A stretch of DNA of 64,000 bases from Brevibacillus sp. DP1.3A. GTDB taxonomy: Bacteria > Bacillota > Bacilli > Brevibacillales > Brevibacillaceae. Location of the stretch: NCBI RefSeq assembly GCF_013284245.2, contig NZ_CP085876.1, positions 3,269,001 through 3,333,000 of the forward strand. The letters run 5' to 3'. The notes under the pieces were generated by a model. That model searched no databases. It was not told the origin of the DNA and was given only the letters and a program-made list of their open reading frames with translations. Shown piece after piece: positions 24,705-33,913 of the stretch; the stretch's first letter is position 1, and every line of letters begins with the position of its first letter. The translations under genes and the position numbers were made by a program.

Positions 24705-25937
24705 TTATTTGATAATCTCCTCATAGATCAGTTTGCCGTCATGCGTATACACGCCGATCTTTTTAGTCCCTGAGATGGTGTACTCGATGGCGACTGTCTC
24801 ATTCGTAGGAGTGATCAGCAATTGATGTGGAAAATTGAAGCTTTGATTGTTAGCCGTGTTCGCAATGATCTGGGTATCGGTATGGAACAACTGTCCCGTC
24901 TGCTTGAGCTCTTTTATTTGTTCTGGCTTATTTAGCACATATTGTTGCGGTGTGACGACTTTATCTGCCGCATTAATTTTGGTAAAGGTATATTGCTTGT
25001 TGGTTTTCGTCACAGCCAGAAAGTGACCATCAGATGTTGGGCGGATAAACGCATACTTTTTGGAAACAATGAGTCCCTTTTTATTCATCAGCACATAAAA
25101 TTCTTCGTTCCCCAGCTTGCCTGAGACAACGAATGCTCCACTGTGCATATTCGATTCGACTTTATAGTTACGGGAAGGTTTCAGCATAATTTTGCCTTCA
25201 TTGCTTATAAAATGCGTCTGACCATTTATTTTCACACGATGCCAGCCTTCACCATACCCGAAATATTCATCAAAAAATGGCTTGCTGAGTATTTTTCCAT
25301 GAATATTTCTCATGCCCATCTTGTAGTATTCGTCCCCTTTTGCGTCTTTTACCATTTCACCATAGGGCAAGTAATACGGATCAAACGTTTTCGTAGTCGG
25401 TTCGGCTAAGTAGAATGGATGATCCGCGTCCGGAAACTTCTTGGTAATTTTCCCTGTTTTGGCATTGTACAGATACGGCAGGTTTCCCGGATAATCCGTG
25501 CCCGTAAACCATTCCCCATGTATCTGCTTGAAAGCAACATCGCAACAGGTACCCATCGGTGAAACTTTGCCCTGCTTATCGTAGACCAAATATTCCCTAT
25601 GCTTAAAAAAGCTGCCATTATAAAAATAACCGTACCCATTTCGGAGCGGGTACACTTCACTTTTATAAGCGAGGTAATTGCTTTTTATTACTTTTCCAGA
25701 CGGTGAAACCAATGACATGGTGTAAGTCTTTGGAGGTGAATCGTGCTTATAAAGTGGTTGCTTCGTGAAAAGAAAGAATGGCTCTGTCAAATGAGACGGG
25801 ATTTGCAGGTTTTGATACACCACTGGTAATTGCGGTGGATTTAATGGGTCTTCCTGCTCTTCGGCCTTGATTGGCGAGGTAGAGACGAAGGTGAGGAACA
25901 GTGCGAGCAAGGTTTTTAACAGGGTAGAAAATTTCAT
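24705..25937 (-). CDS. Secreted WG-repeat-like beta-propeller protein
   Basis: A 410-aa protein with a signal peptide (KFSTLLKTLLALFLTFVSTS, cleavage near KAEEQ). The body consists of short beta repeats with aromatic-Gly turns (YGYFYNGSFFKHREYLVYDK, GKVSPMGTCCD, GEGWHRVKINGQTHFISNEG, then KKIGVYTHDGKLIYEE), similar to WG/KWG repeats. Two adjacent Cys (TCCD) lie near 130. It has no anchor motif. It probably is an exported or cell-wall protein of unknown role. The ATG follows AAGGAATT, a modest site. Confidence 0.6.
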   Translation of the reverse strand: MKFSTLLKTLLALFLTFVSTSPIKAEEQEDPLNPPQLPVVYQNLQIPSHLTEPFFLFTKQPLYKHDSPPKTYTMSLVSPSGKVIKSNYLAYKSEVYPLRNGYGYFYNGSFFKHREYLVYDKQGKVSPMGTCCDVAFKQIHGEWFTGTDYPGNLPYLYNAKTGKITKKFPDADHPFYLAEPTTKTFDPYYLPYGEMVKDAKGDEYYKMGMRNIHGKILSKPFFDEYFGYGEGWHRVKINGQTHFISNEGKIMLKPSRNYKVESNMHSGAFVVSGKLGNEEFYVLMNKKGLIVSKKYAFIRPTSDGHFLAVTKTNKQYTFTKINAADKVVTPQQYVLNKPEQIKELKQTGQLFHTDTQIIANTANNQSFNFPHQLLITPTNETVAIEYTISGTKKIGVYTHDGKLIYEEIIK

Positions 25938-26418
25938 GATAGGAATTCCTTTCTAGTACGTTGATGAGGTTAGTCTGACAATATGACGGTTTAATCATGA
26001 CAAATGTTACCATTCGTTTGAAAATAAAGTAAAATCCGCGGTTTATTGTTGGGTACTATGTTTATGGAAGGTGCTCTCGCTGATTGGTTCGACATCATCA
26101 TTCACACATACAAGATTACGCCCGCTCAAGTGCTAGAGTAGTGAACAATTGATCATTTGATAGTAAAAAGCCGACTGCTTCACGGAGGAGAGTCGGCTTA
26201 TAAGTATAGGTACATATGTGAATGACTGTTGAGAAACGCGTTCGGGATTTATTCCGAACTATATAGAAAAATATTTTGAAATCGTTCGTAAATATTGAGC
26301 CCTTATCTCACTTTGTTAAAAAATTCTCGGGGGTAATACTTTTTGTTATCGTAAACATCTCTCCTAAACACGAACAATATGTGATCTTGATCTTGCTTTG
26401 AAGAGTGGTCGTCCGTTT
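25938..26418. other. 480-nt intergenic region
   Basis: No convincing gene. It includes a minus-strand terminator (26164-26200), a perfect hairpin GTTCGG-GATTTATT-CCGAAC (26240-26259), and a short + strand ORF at 26060-26137 (MEGALADWFDIIIHTYKITP) that has protein-like composition but no good ribosome binding site, perhaps a phage or transposon fragment. Confidence 0.4.
26164..26200 (-). terminator. Minus-strand terminator, YkvI-like gene
   Basis: AAGCCGACT/AGTCGGCTT, a 9-bp stem with TTTTTAC after it on the minus strand, about 220 nt beyond the YkvI-like stop codon. Confidence 0.7.
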
Positions 26419-27450
26419 TTAAAATCTATGTCGAGGAATAGTCCCTGGAACCGAAATCCGACAAAGCGTTGACAACCCCAAATACCCAAACAACGGATAC
26501 AAAAACATGAGCAACTGACTATACCCAATCAGGCACAATACGAAAGAAGTCGAGAATAAATACAAGTAAAGCCGCGATTCCGGAACGTCCAATAATTCAC
26601 GCAGCTGCTGACCAATCCCGAACACGTTCGAAATCAGTGTGGTAAAAATCTCGGAATAGAGTACGAAAACAAAGAACAGCTGGAGCCACTCGTTCCATTG
26701 GTCCGTTACAAAAAGAATCGGGATATTCATGAGACGGACATCGTCCCAGTTGGCCAACATGGCAGTATGGACGACGAGGAGCATGAATCCAAGCACGACC
26801 CCGCCAATGACGGCTGCCCGAAACAAAACGACCTTGTCGCGGATCGCATAGCCGATCGGGATGAGAACGGACTGGGCCATGGCCAGATTAAAGGACACGT
26901 ATAAGACTGTTTTCCATAAGAAGGAATAATCAGCTGGGGGTGAAAGAGGCATGGGGGATTCTGCGGTGCCATCCAACAAAATGAGCAAAGCGAACAATAA
27001 CATGGACGGAACGACAATCGCATTCACGACGAGTAGTTGCTCCAACCCTTTTCGCAGAAGCAACAGAGCGAACAAAACGGTGGCTGTGGTCCCGACCAAA
27101 TACGGAATGTCAAACTGCTCCTCCAAGACCGAACCCGCTCCTGCCAGCATGACAGTCGTTACGCCAAAAAGGGTGAGAAAGACCAAAATATTCATCGCAC
27201 GACCGATCATCGGTCCAAAAAGTTTTTGATTAAAGGATTCATAGGAGGGTGTGCGCAAATGATGAGCAATTAGCATCATCTTGTAGCCCAGCCAAACAAA
27301 AAGAGATGTGGCGAGCAGGATGCCGATTGTTCCGGCATGACCGTAGGCAGTGAAAAACGCGAGAATTTCTTGACCACTCGCAAACCCGGCACCTACGACT
27401 GTTCCAATGTACGTTGCTGCGACCTGGATACTTTTTCCCCACAACTTCAT
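26419..27450 (-). CDS. YkvI-family membrane protein (LeuT-fold-like)
   Basis: A 343-aa protein started at MKLWGKSI, 4-9 nt after AAAGGA (a further Met 7 codons upstream has no site). Ten or so hydrophobic segments; TM1 has GTVVGAGFASGQEILAFF, the broken-helix pattern of the YkvI/amino acid-type transporters, and TM6 has NLAMAQSVLIPIGYAI. The substrate is unknown. The last 15 residues (STLCRISVPGTIPRHRF) are hydrophilic and unlike the hydrophobic end expected, so a late frameshift is possible. Confidence 0.75.
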   Translation of the reverse strand: MKLWGKSIQVAATYIGTVVGAGFASGQEILAFFTAYGHAGTIGILLATSLFVWLGYKMMLIAHHLRTPSYESFNQKLFGPMIGRAMNILVFLTLFGVTTVMLAGAGSVLEEQFDIPYLVGTTATVLFALLLLRKGLEQLLVVNAIVVPSMLLFALLILLDGTAESPMPLSPPADYSFLWKTVLYVSFNLAMAQSVLIPIGYAIRDKVVLFRAAVIGGVVLGFMLLVVHTAMLANWDDVRLMNIPILFVTDQWNEWLQLFFVFVLYSEIFTTLISNVFGIGQQLRELLDVPESRLYLYLFSTSFVLCLIGYSQLLMFLYPLFGYLGLSTLCRISVPGTIPRHRF

Positions 27451-27554
27451 ACTGGTTTTTTCCTTTCCCATCCAAATAGATGCTAGTACAAGTGTATGAG
27501 TCTCGGAGAAAAACAGAATGAGAAAACTCGTCTATCTCTTAACCTAACCTAGAA

Positions 27555-27588
27555 AAAAAGCGAATGGCACGGTGACCATTCGCTTTTT
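27555..27588. terminator. Bidirectional terminator
   Basis: AAAAAGCGAATGG/CCATTCGCTTTTT, a 13-bp perfect stem. It ends the minus-strand permease gene that stops at 27607. Confidence 0.9.
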
Positions 27589-27606
27589 CGTATAGATACC
27601 GACATT

Positions 27607-29001
27607 TTATAGAAGAAACATCGCCACGATTGTCGTCACCAAAAGTCCGATCGCCACGGGATACAGATTTCGTCTCGCCAGCTCAAATGGGTCTACCCCG
27701 CAAATTGCCGCAGCAGGAATCAATGCCCAAGGAATGATCGTTCCACCGCCGACCCAGATGGCGGCAATTTGTCCTAGCGCTGTTAACGTAGCCGCACCAG
27801 CACCCAAAGCAGTTGCGAATAGTTGAGCCAAAGAGCCAGCCAGTGTAATACCCGAGAACCCTGAGCCATCCAGTCCTGTAATGACCCCTACTGCGGATAC
27901 AGTAAGAGCAGCTACTTCCTTGTTAATGGGTATCGTCTGTGCAAGCGCCACGCCGAGGTCGTTCACGATTCCGTGTGAACCCTGCGGCAGGACCTCCCCA
28001 AACACCTTGATAAACCCACTGTCCCCCATATAAAAGAAAGCAGCAATCGGGATGACCGGACCAAATACTTTAAAGCCGAACTGAAAGCCTTGGATGAGAT
28101 GTGTGGTTACTTGTTCGAGACCACTTTGCTTGTGCGCGAGCATCGTTGCAATGATAAGAATGAGCAAGGCGGTTCCGCCTACAAGCGCCGTTGCATCGCC
28201 TCCGCGCAAATCAAAAGCAAACATGGCCACGACATCGAGGATAAATAATATCGGTACGAGTCCAGCTAACGTACGACGCACGCCATCTGACAATGGGACT
28301 CGTGCGGAAGTAAAAACATCATCGGGTATGACTGTCTCTTTGGGAGACGCAAGCACGCCGAGCTTCATGTCCTTTTTCAAATACCAAAATGCGATTGCGG
28401 TTGTCACGACGCCCATAATGATAACGAGAGGGACACTGGCCGAAATCACGTCTGAGACAGGAATTCCTGCGGCTTTGGCCGTTAAAGTGGGAGCCCCTTG
28501 AATAATATAATCGCCGGACAGTGCAATTCCGTGTCCAAACAAGTTCATCGAAACGGCGACACCCATCGCCGGCAGGCCAGCGCGCAATGCCACGGGTAAC
28601 ATGACAGCACCGATCAATGCGACAGCTGGAGAAGGCCAGAAAAACCAGGAAATGCCCATCATGACGATCCCGATCACCCAATAAGCCAATGTAGGATTTC
28701 GAACCAAATGGGTCATCGGCCGAATCATCGTTTCATTTACGCCCGTATCCGTCAAAACGTGACTCATGGCCACGATGATACAGATAACTAAAATCGTCGG
28801 CAATAGCTCTGTGATCGCGTAGATGAAGCTGCCGAATATTCCGCCGACGGCAGTTGTCACAGACCCTGTCGCGACGAAACCAAGGATTGCTATACCCACG
28901 ATACTGATCAAACTCGTATCTTTTCGCAAAACCATCACGAGAATAATGCCGATCACGAACAAAACGTACACACCATGTATCCACAAAAGCTCGATTCCCA
29001 T
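27607..29001 (-). CDS. Ion-transporter-superfamily permease
   Basis: A 464-aa protein started at MGIELLWIHG behind AAAGGAGGGTG. About 12 membrane segments in two similar halves. Features of the DcuC/GntP/CitM-like transporter group: SWFFWPSPAVALIGAVMLPV and a later GFSGITLAGSLAQLFATALG, each after a re-entrant glycine-rich stretch (TGLDGSGFSG, GAGAATLTALGQ). The substrate, probably a small organic anion, cannot be told. It is divergent from the MoxR gene across a 220-nt region containing an IR TGGCAT/ATGCCA near 29120-29145. Confidence 0.65.
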   Translation of the reverse strand: MGIELLWIHGVYVLFVIGIILVMVLRKDTSLISIVGIAILGFVATGSVTTAVGGIFGSFIYAITELLPTILVICIIVAMSHVLTDTGVNETMIRPMTHLVRNPTLAYWVIGIVMMGISWFFWPSPAVALIGAVMLPVALRAGLPAMGVAVSMNLFGHGIALSGDYIIQGAPTLTAKAAGIPVSDVISASVPLVIIMGVVTTAIAFWYLKKDMKLGVLASPKETVIPDDVFTSARVPLSDGVRRTLAGLVPILFILDVVAMFAFDLRGGDATALVGGTALLILIIATMLAHKQSGLEQVTTHLIQGFQFGFKVFGPVIPIAAFFYMGDSGFIKVFGEVLPQGSHGIVNDLGVALAQTIPINKEVAALTVSAVGVITGLDGSGFSGITLAGSLAQLFATALGAGAATLTALGQIAAIWVGGGTIIPWALIPAAAICGVDPFELARRNLYPVAIGLLVTTIVAMFLL

Positions 29002-29221
29002 GTCGCACCCTCCTTTTTCGTTACTCCGATGTAAGTACCTTGATGTCACAACATATGCGAAAAATAGGCCATGGGTGAACGCACACCCTAGAGAGGACGA
29101 GTGGGATCAACTGGAAAACTGGCATTTTTGTCCATGATATGCCACTATTAATGAATGACGAATATTTGGGTTCCAAGCAAGAGAGGGGGATCGGCACATC
29201 GACGTTCTTAACCAGTCCGTC

Positions 29222-30538
29222 GTGCAGCCAACTACGATGAATTCGACTACACCCATCCAACGTAAAATGGACCAGGCAATTGAGCTTTTGGAACGTCGTT
29301 TCCTGGAAAGAAGTGAATTGATTCGCCTTTTAATGCTTGGCATCATGAGCGGGGAAAATGCTTTGTTAATCGGTCCGCCGGGAACAGCCAAGTCTCAGCT
29401 AGCACGATCTGTTTCTCAGCTTTTCGGATCGGAACATTGGTTCGAGTATTTGCTTACCCGTTTTACGACTCCCGATGAGATATTCGGTCCAGTCTCTCTT
29501 CAACAATTGAAGCTAGATCAATACGTACGAAAAACAACAGGCTATTTACCCAACGCTCAGTTTGCGTTTTTGGATGAAATTTTCAAAGCGAACAGCGCGA
29601 TTCTGAATGCGTTGCTTTCTATATTGAACGAACGAATTTATTTTAATGGCAGAGAAAAAGAGGAGGTTCCGTTGCAGTTCTTAATCGCTGCATCGAATGA
29701 ACTTCCCGATGACGATGATCAATTGACCGCTCTTTATGACCGCTTCTTGTTCCGCTATGAGGTTCACTATTTGAAGCATGCTGCAAGCTATGAGCGCATG
29801 TTTTCATTGCCAACGACGCCACTTCCTGTTGTGTTCTCTCTGTATGACGTGAAGGATATTCAAGCGGCAGCGAAGCAAGTGGTCATTCCAGAAACCATTA
29901 TTTATTTCTTATATCGTCTAAAACAAGACCTGGAAGCAAAAGAGTATGTGCTCTCCGACCGTCGTTGGAGCAAAATCGCGCATGTATGGCGTACTTCTGC
30001 TGCCTTGCACGGACGTGAGCAGGTGACAATCTGGGACACGGTTTTTACTCCGCATATGTTGTGGAATGTTCCTGAGGACTTGATGGTCATGCAAGAAGCG
30101 TTTGAACAGCAATTTACGGAAATGCTGAAGAATGATATGGAGAATGAATTGCCACTCCAGCGCTTCGGACAAATTGCAGATAAATGGAAGGAAAAAGAAT
30201 CGGAGCTGCATGCCTTCCAGTTTAAAAAAGAAGTGGGCGCAAAGCTGGGCAAGGAGGCGATGGAACGCAATGTCCGGTTGTTGGAGGAGAGTCGGGATGA
30301 GGTGGAAGAGACGGCGCGAGACTTGCGTAATCGTCTCATTCAGTGGGAGAAGCGGGAGCACGATTTGCATGCCTATGTCCTAGAAAAAAACCGCTTGATT
30401 CCGCATGCAGAAAAATACGCGGTCAAATATTCATACCTGCGAATTGAAGGCGAACGGATTTTGCAGCAGCTACAGCGCACGTATCGGACGATTTTTGACA
30501 AGGAAATCCCCGGGGCGGATTATGATTTTACGTTGTAG
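29222..30538 (+). CDS. MoxR/RavA-type AAA+ ATPase
   Basis: A protein of about 438 aa. Walker A GPPGTAKSQ near 52, Walker B FAFLDEIFKAN near 115, sensor 1 AASNELP, arginine finger region LYDRFLFRYE, all canonical for MoxR. The C-terminal 150 residues are a long coiled coil (KEKESELHAFQFKKEV, EESRDEVEETARDLRN). RavA-type MoxR proteins work with a VWA-domain partner as chaperones, and such a gene follows 12 nt downstream. The start is uncertain: GTG 29222 or ATG 29237 lack a ribosome binding site, while a good GAGAGGGGG at 29181 would suit an unusual start near 29198. Confidence 0.85.
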   Translation: MQPTTMNSTTPIQRKMDQAIELLERRFLERSELIRLLMLGIMSGENALLIGPPGTAKSQLARSVSQLFGSEHWFEYLLTRFTTPDEIFGPVSLQQLKLDQYVRKTTGYLPNAQFAFLDEIFKANSAILNALLSILNERIYFNGREKEEVPLQFLIAASNELPDDDDQLTALYDRFLFRYEVHYLKHAASYERMFSLPTTPLPVVFSLYDVKDIQAAAKQVVIPETIIYFLYRLKQDLEAKEYVLSDRRWSKIAHVWRTSAALHGREQVTIWDTVFTPHMLWNVPEDLMVMQEAFEQQFTEMLKNDMENELPLQRFGQIADKWKEKESELHAFQFKKEVGAKLGKEAMERNVRLLEESRDEVEETARDLRNRLIQWEKREHDLHAYVLEKNRLIPHAEKYAVKYSYLRIEGERILQQLQRTYRTIFDKEIPGADYDFTL

Positions 30539-30550
30539 GGGGTAGTTCGT

Positions 30551-32269
30551 ATGATCATTCGCGCTAGCGGTGTTGATCGCTATGTATTTGAAACGTACCT
30601 CGCCTCTTCGCGCACCGCTCAGGAATGGGTTCATGAGGCGCGGGCACGAGCAGCATGGTTTGATTTGGAGCTCTTGGCGGATTTTTTCCTCGTCTTTTAT
30701 TTGGAAAAGCCGGAGATCGATCTGACGCAAGAATCTACTCCTTTTCAACATTGGATGATTCGTACGCTCATGAAGCAATATTTTACACGCATGATTCATC
30801 CTCGTACAGTCGGGCAGGAAAGCGCGTCGTTCAAAACCGCAATCAAGGCCTTGCTGTGGCTGACAGAGACATTTTCTGAGGAAGTGAAGCAGCGGGAGAA
30901 GGATCAACGGCTTTCTCCGCTCTTAACTGGCTTAAAAGACAAGCAAGGCCAGGAAGGAAGTCAACAAGCACAGCTTTCCGAGCTACTGACTGAAAAACAA
31001 AAGGCCAAACTCGAGCTAGTTGGTTATACGCTTCAACAGGGGAAGCGGATTGTGGAAGACAAGCAAGAGGCCATGGACACCAAGCCGTTAGTGCGGGCAG
31101 AGGTATTGTCTTTGCAAAATCGCATTACTGAGCTGCAAGAAGAAATGAAAGTACAGTTCACGAAACGGACCAAGCTTCTGCAAAAGGTGAAAAAATTGGA
31201 GGATGAGCTCGCCCAACGCGAAAAGCAGCTGGATCGACTTCAAAAGCAAGAGAAGGAAGCGATCGCCGCTTTTGAAAAAGAGCTGGGACAATGGCTGGAG
31301 CGATCATTAAAGGCGACGCTATCCACTGAAGAACTTGATACGCTTTTTGTTGAAGAGGTATTTACGGCTAGCCAGCGTTTCGCCAACCGAAGCTGGGGTC
31401 ATGAGCTAGGCAAGCTGCGCAGGCAAAGCTTTGAGCAGTATTTGAAATGGATTGAGAAATTGAAGCGCCATCCTGACCTGGTCGCTTTTCTGAACGAAGT
31501 AGGCAGGCAAGTCCATCGCTTTCGTGTGAAGCGCAAAGAAATTCGCTCCAGACATTTTCCTGAGGAATACTATGATTTGCGGCAATCAGGCGATATTGCA
31601 CACATGCTGCCTGGTGAAGCTGTGCTTCTCGCTGATCCGGACTTCGAGAACTACTTTATGCTCAAATGGCTGGAGCAAAAGCTCATGACCTACGATACCT
31701 CGGGATGGGTAGAAGAACCGCCAAAAGGTCCGGTGATCTGCATGCTGGACACATCCCATTCGATGCGCGGAAGTAAGCTGCGGCTTGCACAAATTTTCAT
31801 CATGACGCTTGCGGCCCTCTCAATGCTGGAAAAACGTGATTTTATCCTCCTTTTGTTCGGGGCAAAAGGCGAGATCAGAGAGCAACCGCTTTATCACAAA
31901 AAGCCAGATTGGCCTGCCTTTTACGGCCTGGCACAAATGGCGTTTGGTGGTGGGACTCACTTTGACGCCCCGATGAAGCGAGCCATCGAGCTGGTTGAAA
32001 AGGAACAAGCGTGGCGTGGAGCAGATTTTGTCATGGTAACGGATGGAATAGGGGGCATTTCTCCTTATGTTCAAGAAAAGCTCATCTCTTTGGGCCAGCA
32101 CAAACAAGTTCGTTTGCACAGCTTGATTGTGGGTTCTGCGAGGCAGCATCTCGTACAAGCGTATGATTTGCTGGGCGTTTCTCACCGTGTCAAATTTGCT
32201 ACGAGCTGGGAAGCGGATGGGGAAGAAAACACAGGACTGCTCCTGGATGTATTTCAAACAGCCAAATAA
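30551..32269 (+). CDS. VWA-domain protein, ViaA-like partner of MoxR
   Basis: A 572-aa protein, ATG after TAGGGGG. Residues 1-120 helical; 120-260 a coiled coil rich in Lys/Glu/Gln (LQNRITELQEEMKVQFTKRT, LEDELAQREKQLDRLQ). Residues about 395-570 form a von Willebrand A domain with the MIDAS metal site DTSHSMRGS (DxSxS), a later FGGGTHFDAPM (Thr of the site) and VMVTDG (Asp). This is the ViaA layout. It probably acts with the MoxR ATPase encoded just upstream in one operon. A terminator follows. Confidence 0.85.
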   Translation: MIIRASGVDRYVFETYLASSRTAQEWVHEARARAAWFDLELLADFFLVFYLEKPEIDLTQESTPFQHWMIRTLMKQYFTRMIHPRTVGQESASFKTAIKALLWLTETFSEEVKQREKDQRLSPLLTGLKDKQGQEGSQQAQLSELLTEKQKAKLELVGYTLQQGKRIVEDKQEAMDTKPLVRAEVLSLQNRITELQEEMKVQFTKRTKLLQKVKKLEDELAQREKQLDRLQKQEKEAIAAFEKELGQWLERSLKATLSTEELDTLFVEEVFTASQRFANRSWGHELGKLRRQSFEQYLKWIEKLKRHPDLVAFLNEVGRQVHRFRVKRKEIRSRHFPEEYYDLRQSGDIAHMLPGEAVLLADPDFENYFMLKWLEQKLMTYDTSGWVEEPPKGPVICMLDTSHSMRGSKLRLAQIFIMTLAALSMLEKRDFILLLFGAKGEIREQPLYHKKPDWPAFYGLAQMAFGGGTHFDAPMKRAIELVEKEQAWRGADFVMVTDGIGGISPYVQEKLISLGQHKQVRLHSLIVGSARQHLVQAYDLLGVSHRVKFATSWEADGEENTGLLLDVFQTAK

Positions 32270-32289
32270 GTGATTCGACTTCACTTCCA

Positions 32290-32322
32290 AATCTCGTCTC
32301 CTCTCGTGGGACGGGATTTTTT
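32290..32322 (+). terminator. Terminator of the MoxR-VWA operon
   Basis: AATCTCGTC/GACGGGATT, 9 bp with one G-U, followed by TTTTT. Confidence 0.8.
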
Positions 32323-32426
32323 AATGAAGCTTAAGAAAAAATTTAACTCTTACCCACTTTTTTCTTTAATAGTTTCGCCTATTCTGAACGTAGCTAACAA
32401 AAGGAAAATGGTAAAAGGAGGACACC

Positions 32427-32726
32427 ATGAAGGAACTGATCAAGCTGGCCAAGCTTATACGGGGAGCCAATGTCTTGTTTTCAAATATTGCACAAAAAGA
32501 GCTAGAGACAAATGAACTCAATTGGCAGCAAGTATTGATTCTCGAATTTCTTGGAAACGGGCCAAAAACAATGGGGGACATTAGCAAAGCTGTTGATTTG
32601 TCAAACAGCACAACTTCAGGCTTAATTAGTAGGCTGGAGGAGGAAAATTTGGTACGAAGATTCCGAGACCGATCGGATCGCCGAATCGTGTGGGTTTCAC
32701 TGACAGAGCGATTATGCAGTGCATAA
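32427..32726 (+). pseudogene. C-terminally truncated MarR-family regulator
   Basis: A 99-aa ORF, ATG after AAAAGGAGGACACC. It has the dimer helix (KLIRGANVLFSNIAQKELET) and a full winged helix (KTMGDISKAVDLSNSTTSGL, ISRLEEENLVRRFRDRSDRR, IVWVSLTER). It stops right after the wing, where the family continues with about 45 residues of dimerisation helix. The sequence after SLTER (LCSA) is not family-like, so a deletion or frameshift ended it. It could still be made, but probably does not dimerise properly. Confidence 0.7.
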
Positions 32727-32786
32727 AGTAATCGGCTGAAAAAAAGTGGATAGACCGCTTCTTCTCAGCCGATGATCATGACCCAA

Positions 32787-33665
32787 TTAGCCCACTCTTG
32801 CTGCCATCGTACGACCGAATTCAAGCTCATCGAATTTGCTCTGAACGACTTGACGATCGTATTCCCACACGGCATCCTCCAGCACATACTCCACCGGAAC
32901 ATCCCTGATAATCGTAGCCAGCTTTCTGCTCAAGTACACCTGATCGCGATTTTCTTCCAGCTTGCTGCGCATTTTAGGCGTACAGCTTGCCAGATTTACA
33001 TATAGGTTGTCCAGATCACCATGCTCGGTAATCAGTTTTGTCGCTGTTTTCTCGCCAATTCCTGGGCAGCCTGGAATACAGTCAGATGCATCTCCCATTA
33101 AAGCTTTGACGTCAACGACTTGTTCAGCTGAAATTCCACGCAATGCCAAGAGGCTCGCTGGATTATAGTGTTCGTGTTTGCCACCATTTTTCAAGATTTT
33201 TACACTTACTCGCTCAGATACGAGCTGCAAGCTATCGTAATCACCTGTCGCAATGATAACCTCGTGTCCTTCTTCGGAAAGACGTGTGGAGAGCGTACCC
33301 AATACATCATCGCCTTCAAAGCCTGGGCAACCTATGTTCGGAACCGAGAACGCATCCGTTACTTCTTTCACCAAATCGAATTGTGGAATGAGCTCATCCG
33401 GTGCCGCTTGACGATTTGATTTATAGCCGTCATACCATTGACTACGCACCAAAGACTCGCGTGAAGCGACATCCCAGCCTACCACGAGATGAGTAGGACG
33501 TGTCAACTCTACGTAATCAAGCATCATTTTGGTAAATCCATAAACCGCATTTGTGTACACACCTGTTGAAGTCTGGCGATAGGCTCCACCCCAAGCAGAA
33601 CCATAAAAGGCGCGAAATAAAAAGCTCATGCCATCGATGAGCAGTACTTTTCCTGAATTACTCAC
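32787..33665 (-). CDS. ypcP: 5'-3' exonuclease (FEN family, YpcP-like)
   Basis: A 292-aa protein matching the stand-alone 5' nuclease domain of DNA polymerase I: LLIDGMSFLFRAFYG, GFTKMMLDYV, VVGWDVASRES, the metal-binding FEGDDVLGTLS and ATGDYDSLQLV, then VDVKALMGDASDCIPGCPGIGEKTA with the helix-hairpin-helix. All main acidic residues are present. These enzymes remove RNA primers and flaps. It is transcribed alone, towards the truncated MarR gene, and diverges from SASP 2. A TATAAT on the minus strand near 33705 may be its -10. Confidence 0.9.
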   Translation of the reverse strand: MSNSGKVLLIDGMSFLFRAFYGSAWGGAYRQTSTGVYTNAVYGFTKMMLDYVELTRPTHLVVGWDVASRESLVRSQWYDGYKSNRQAAPDELIPQFDLVKEVTDAFSVPNIGCPGFEGDDVLGTLSTRLSEEGHEVIIATGDYDSLQLVSERVSVKILKNGGKHEHYNPASLLALRGISAEQVVDVKALMGDASDCIPGCPGIGEKTATKLITEHGDLDNLYVNLASCTPKMRSKLEENRDQVYLSRKLATIIRDVPVEYVLEDAVWEYDRQVVQSKFDELEFGRTMAARVG

Positions 33666-33767
33666 AAATCCTTGCCCCTCTCACTACCAAACTATACGCA
33701 CCATTATAGCATAAAGGAGCGGGACAACCTTGTCAGATTTTACAACTGAAATATCGAAAGAAAACGT

Positions 33768-33796
33768 GCATGTACTTTTGTTACGGTGGGATGATA
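33768..33796 (+). promoter_or_regulatory. Sigma-G-type promoter of SASP 2
   Basis: GCATG (33768-33772), 17 nt, GATGATA (33790-33796). Only the first -10 base departs from the consensus CATNNTA. Start point expected near 33803. Confidence 0.65.
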
Positions 33797-33803
33797 GTAC
33801 CAC

Positions 33804-33887
33804 AAGAGGTCAACAACCACCTCTTGAAATCAACTTCCGGTCTCAAGGCGAGAAGCAAACGCTGACGGTTCAAACCCGTCCCGGGAG
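33804..33887 (+). ncRNA. Structured leader of SASP 2: 5' hairpin plus four-helix cloverleaf-like fold
   Basis: AAGAGGT/ACCTCTT (33804-33810 with 33819-33825) forms a hairpin at the predicted 5' end. Then come four helices with no linker bases: a closing stem CTTCCGG/CCGGGAG (33834-33840 with 33881-33887, one G-U), TCTC-AAGGC-GAGA (33841-33853), AGC-AAAC-GCT (33854-33863) and GACGG-TTCAAAC-CCGTC (33864-33880). The last equals a tRNA T-arm in size and loop sequence. Alternatively TCCCG (33879) can pair with CGGGA (33899), which overlaps the ribosome binding site. This is seen by eye; stability has not been calculated. Confidence 0.45.
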
Positions 33888-33913
33888 AAAAAACGCGTCG
33901 GGAGGAATCAATC

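Noticed and set aside
33834..33887. A tRNA gene, because of the T-arm-like hairpin and 7-bp closing stem
   Set aside because: There is no anticodon arm, only 54 nt in all, no D-loop consensus and no CCA; it lies in an mRNA leader.
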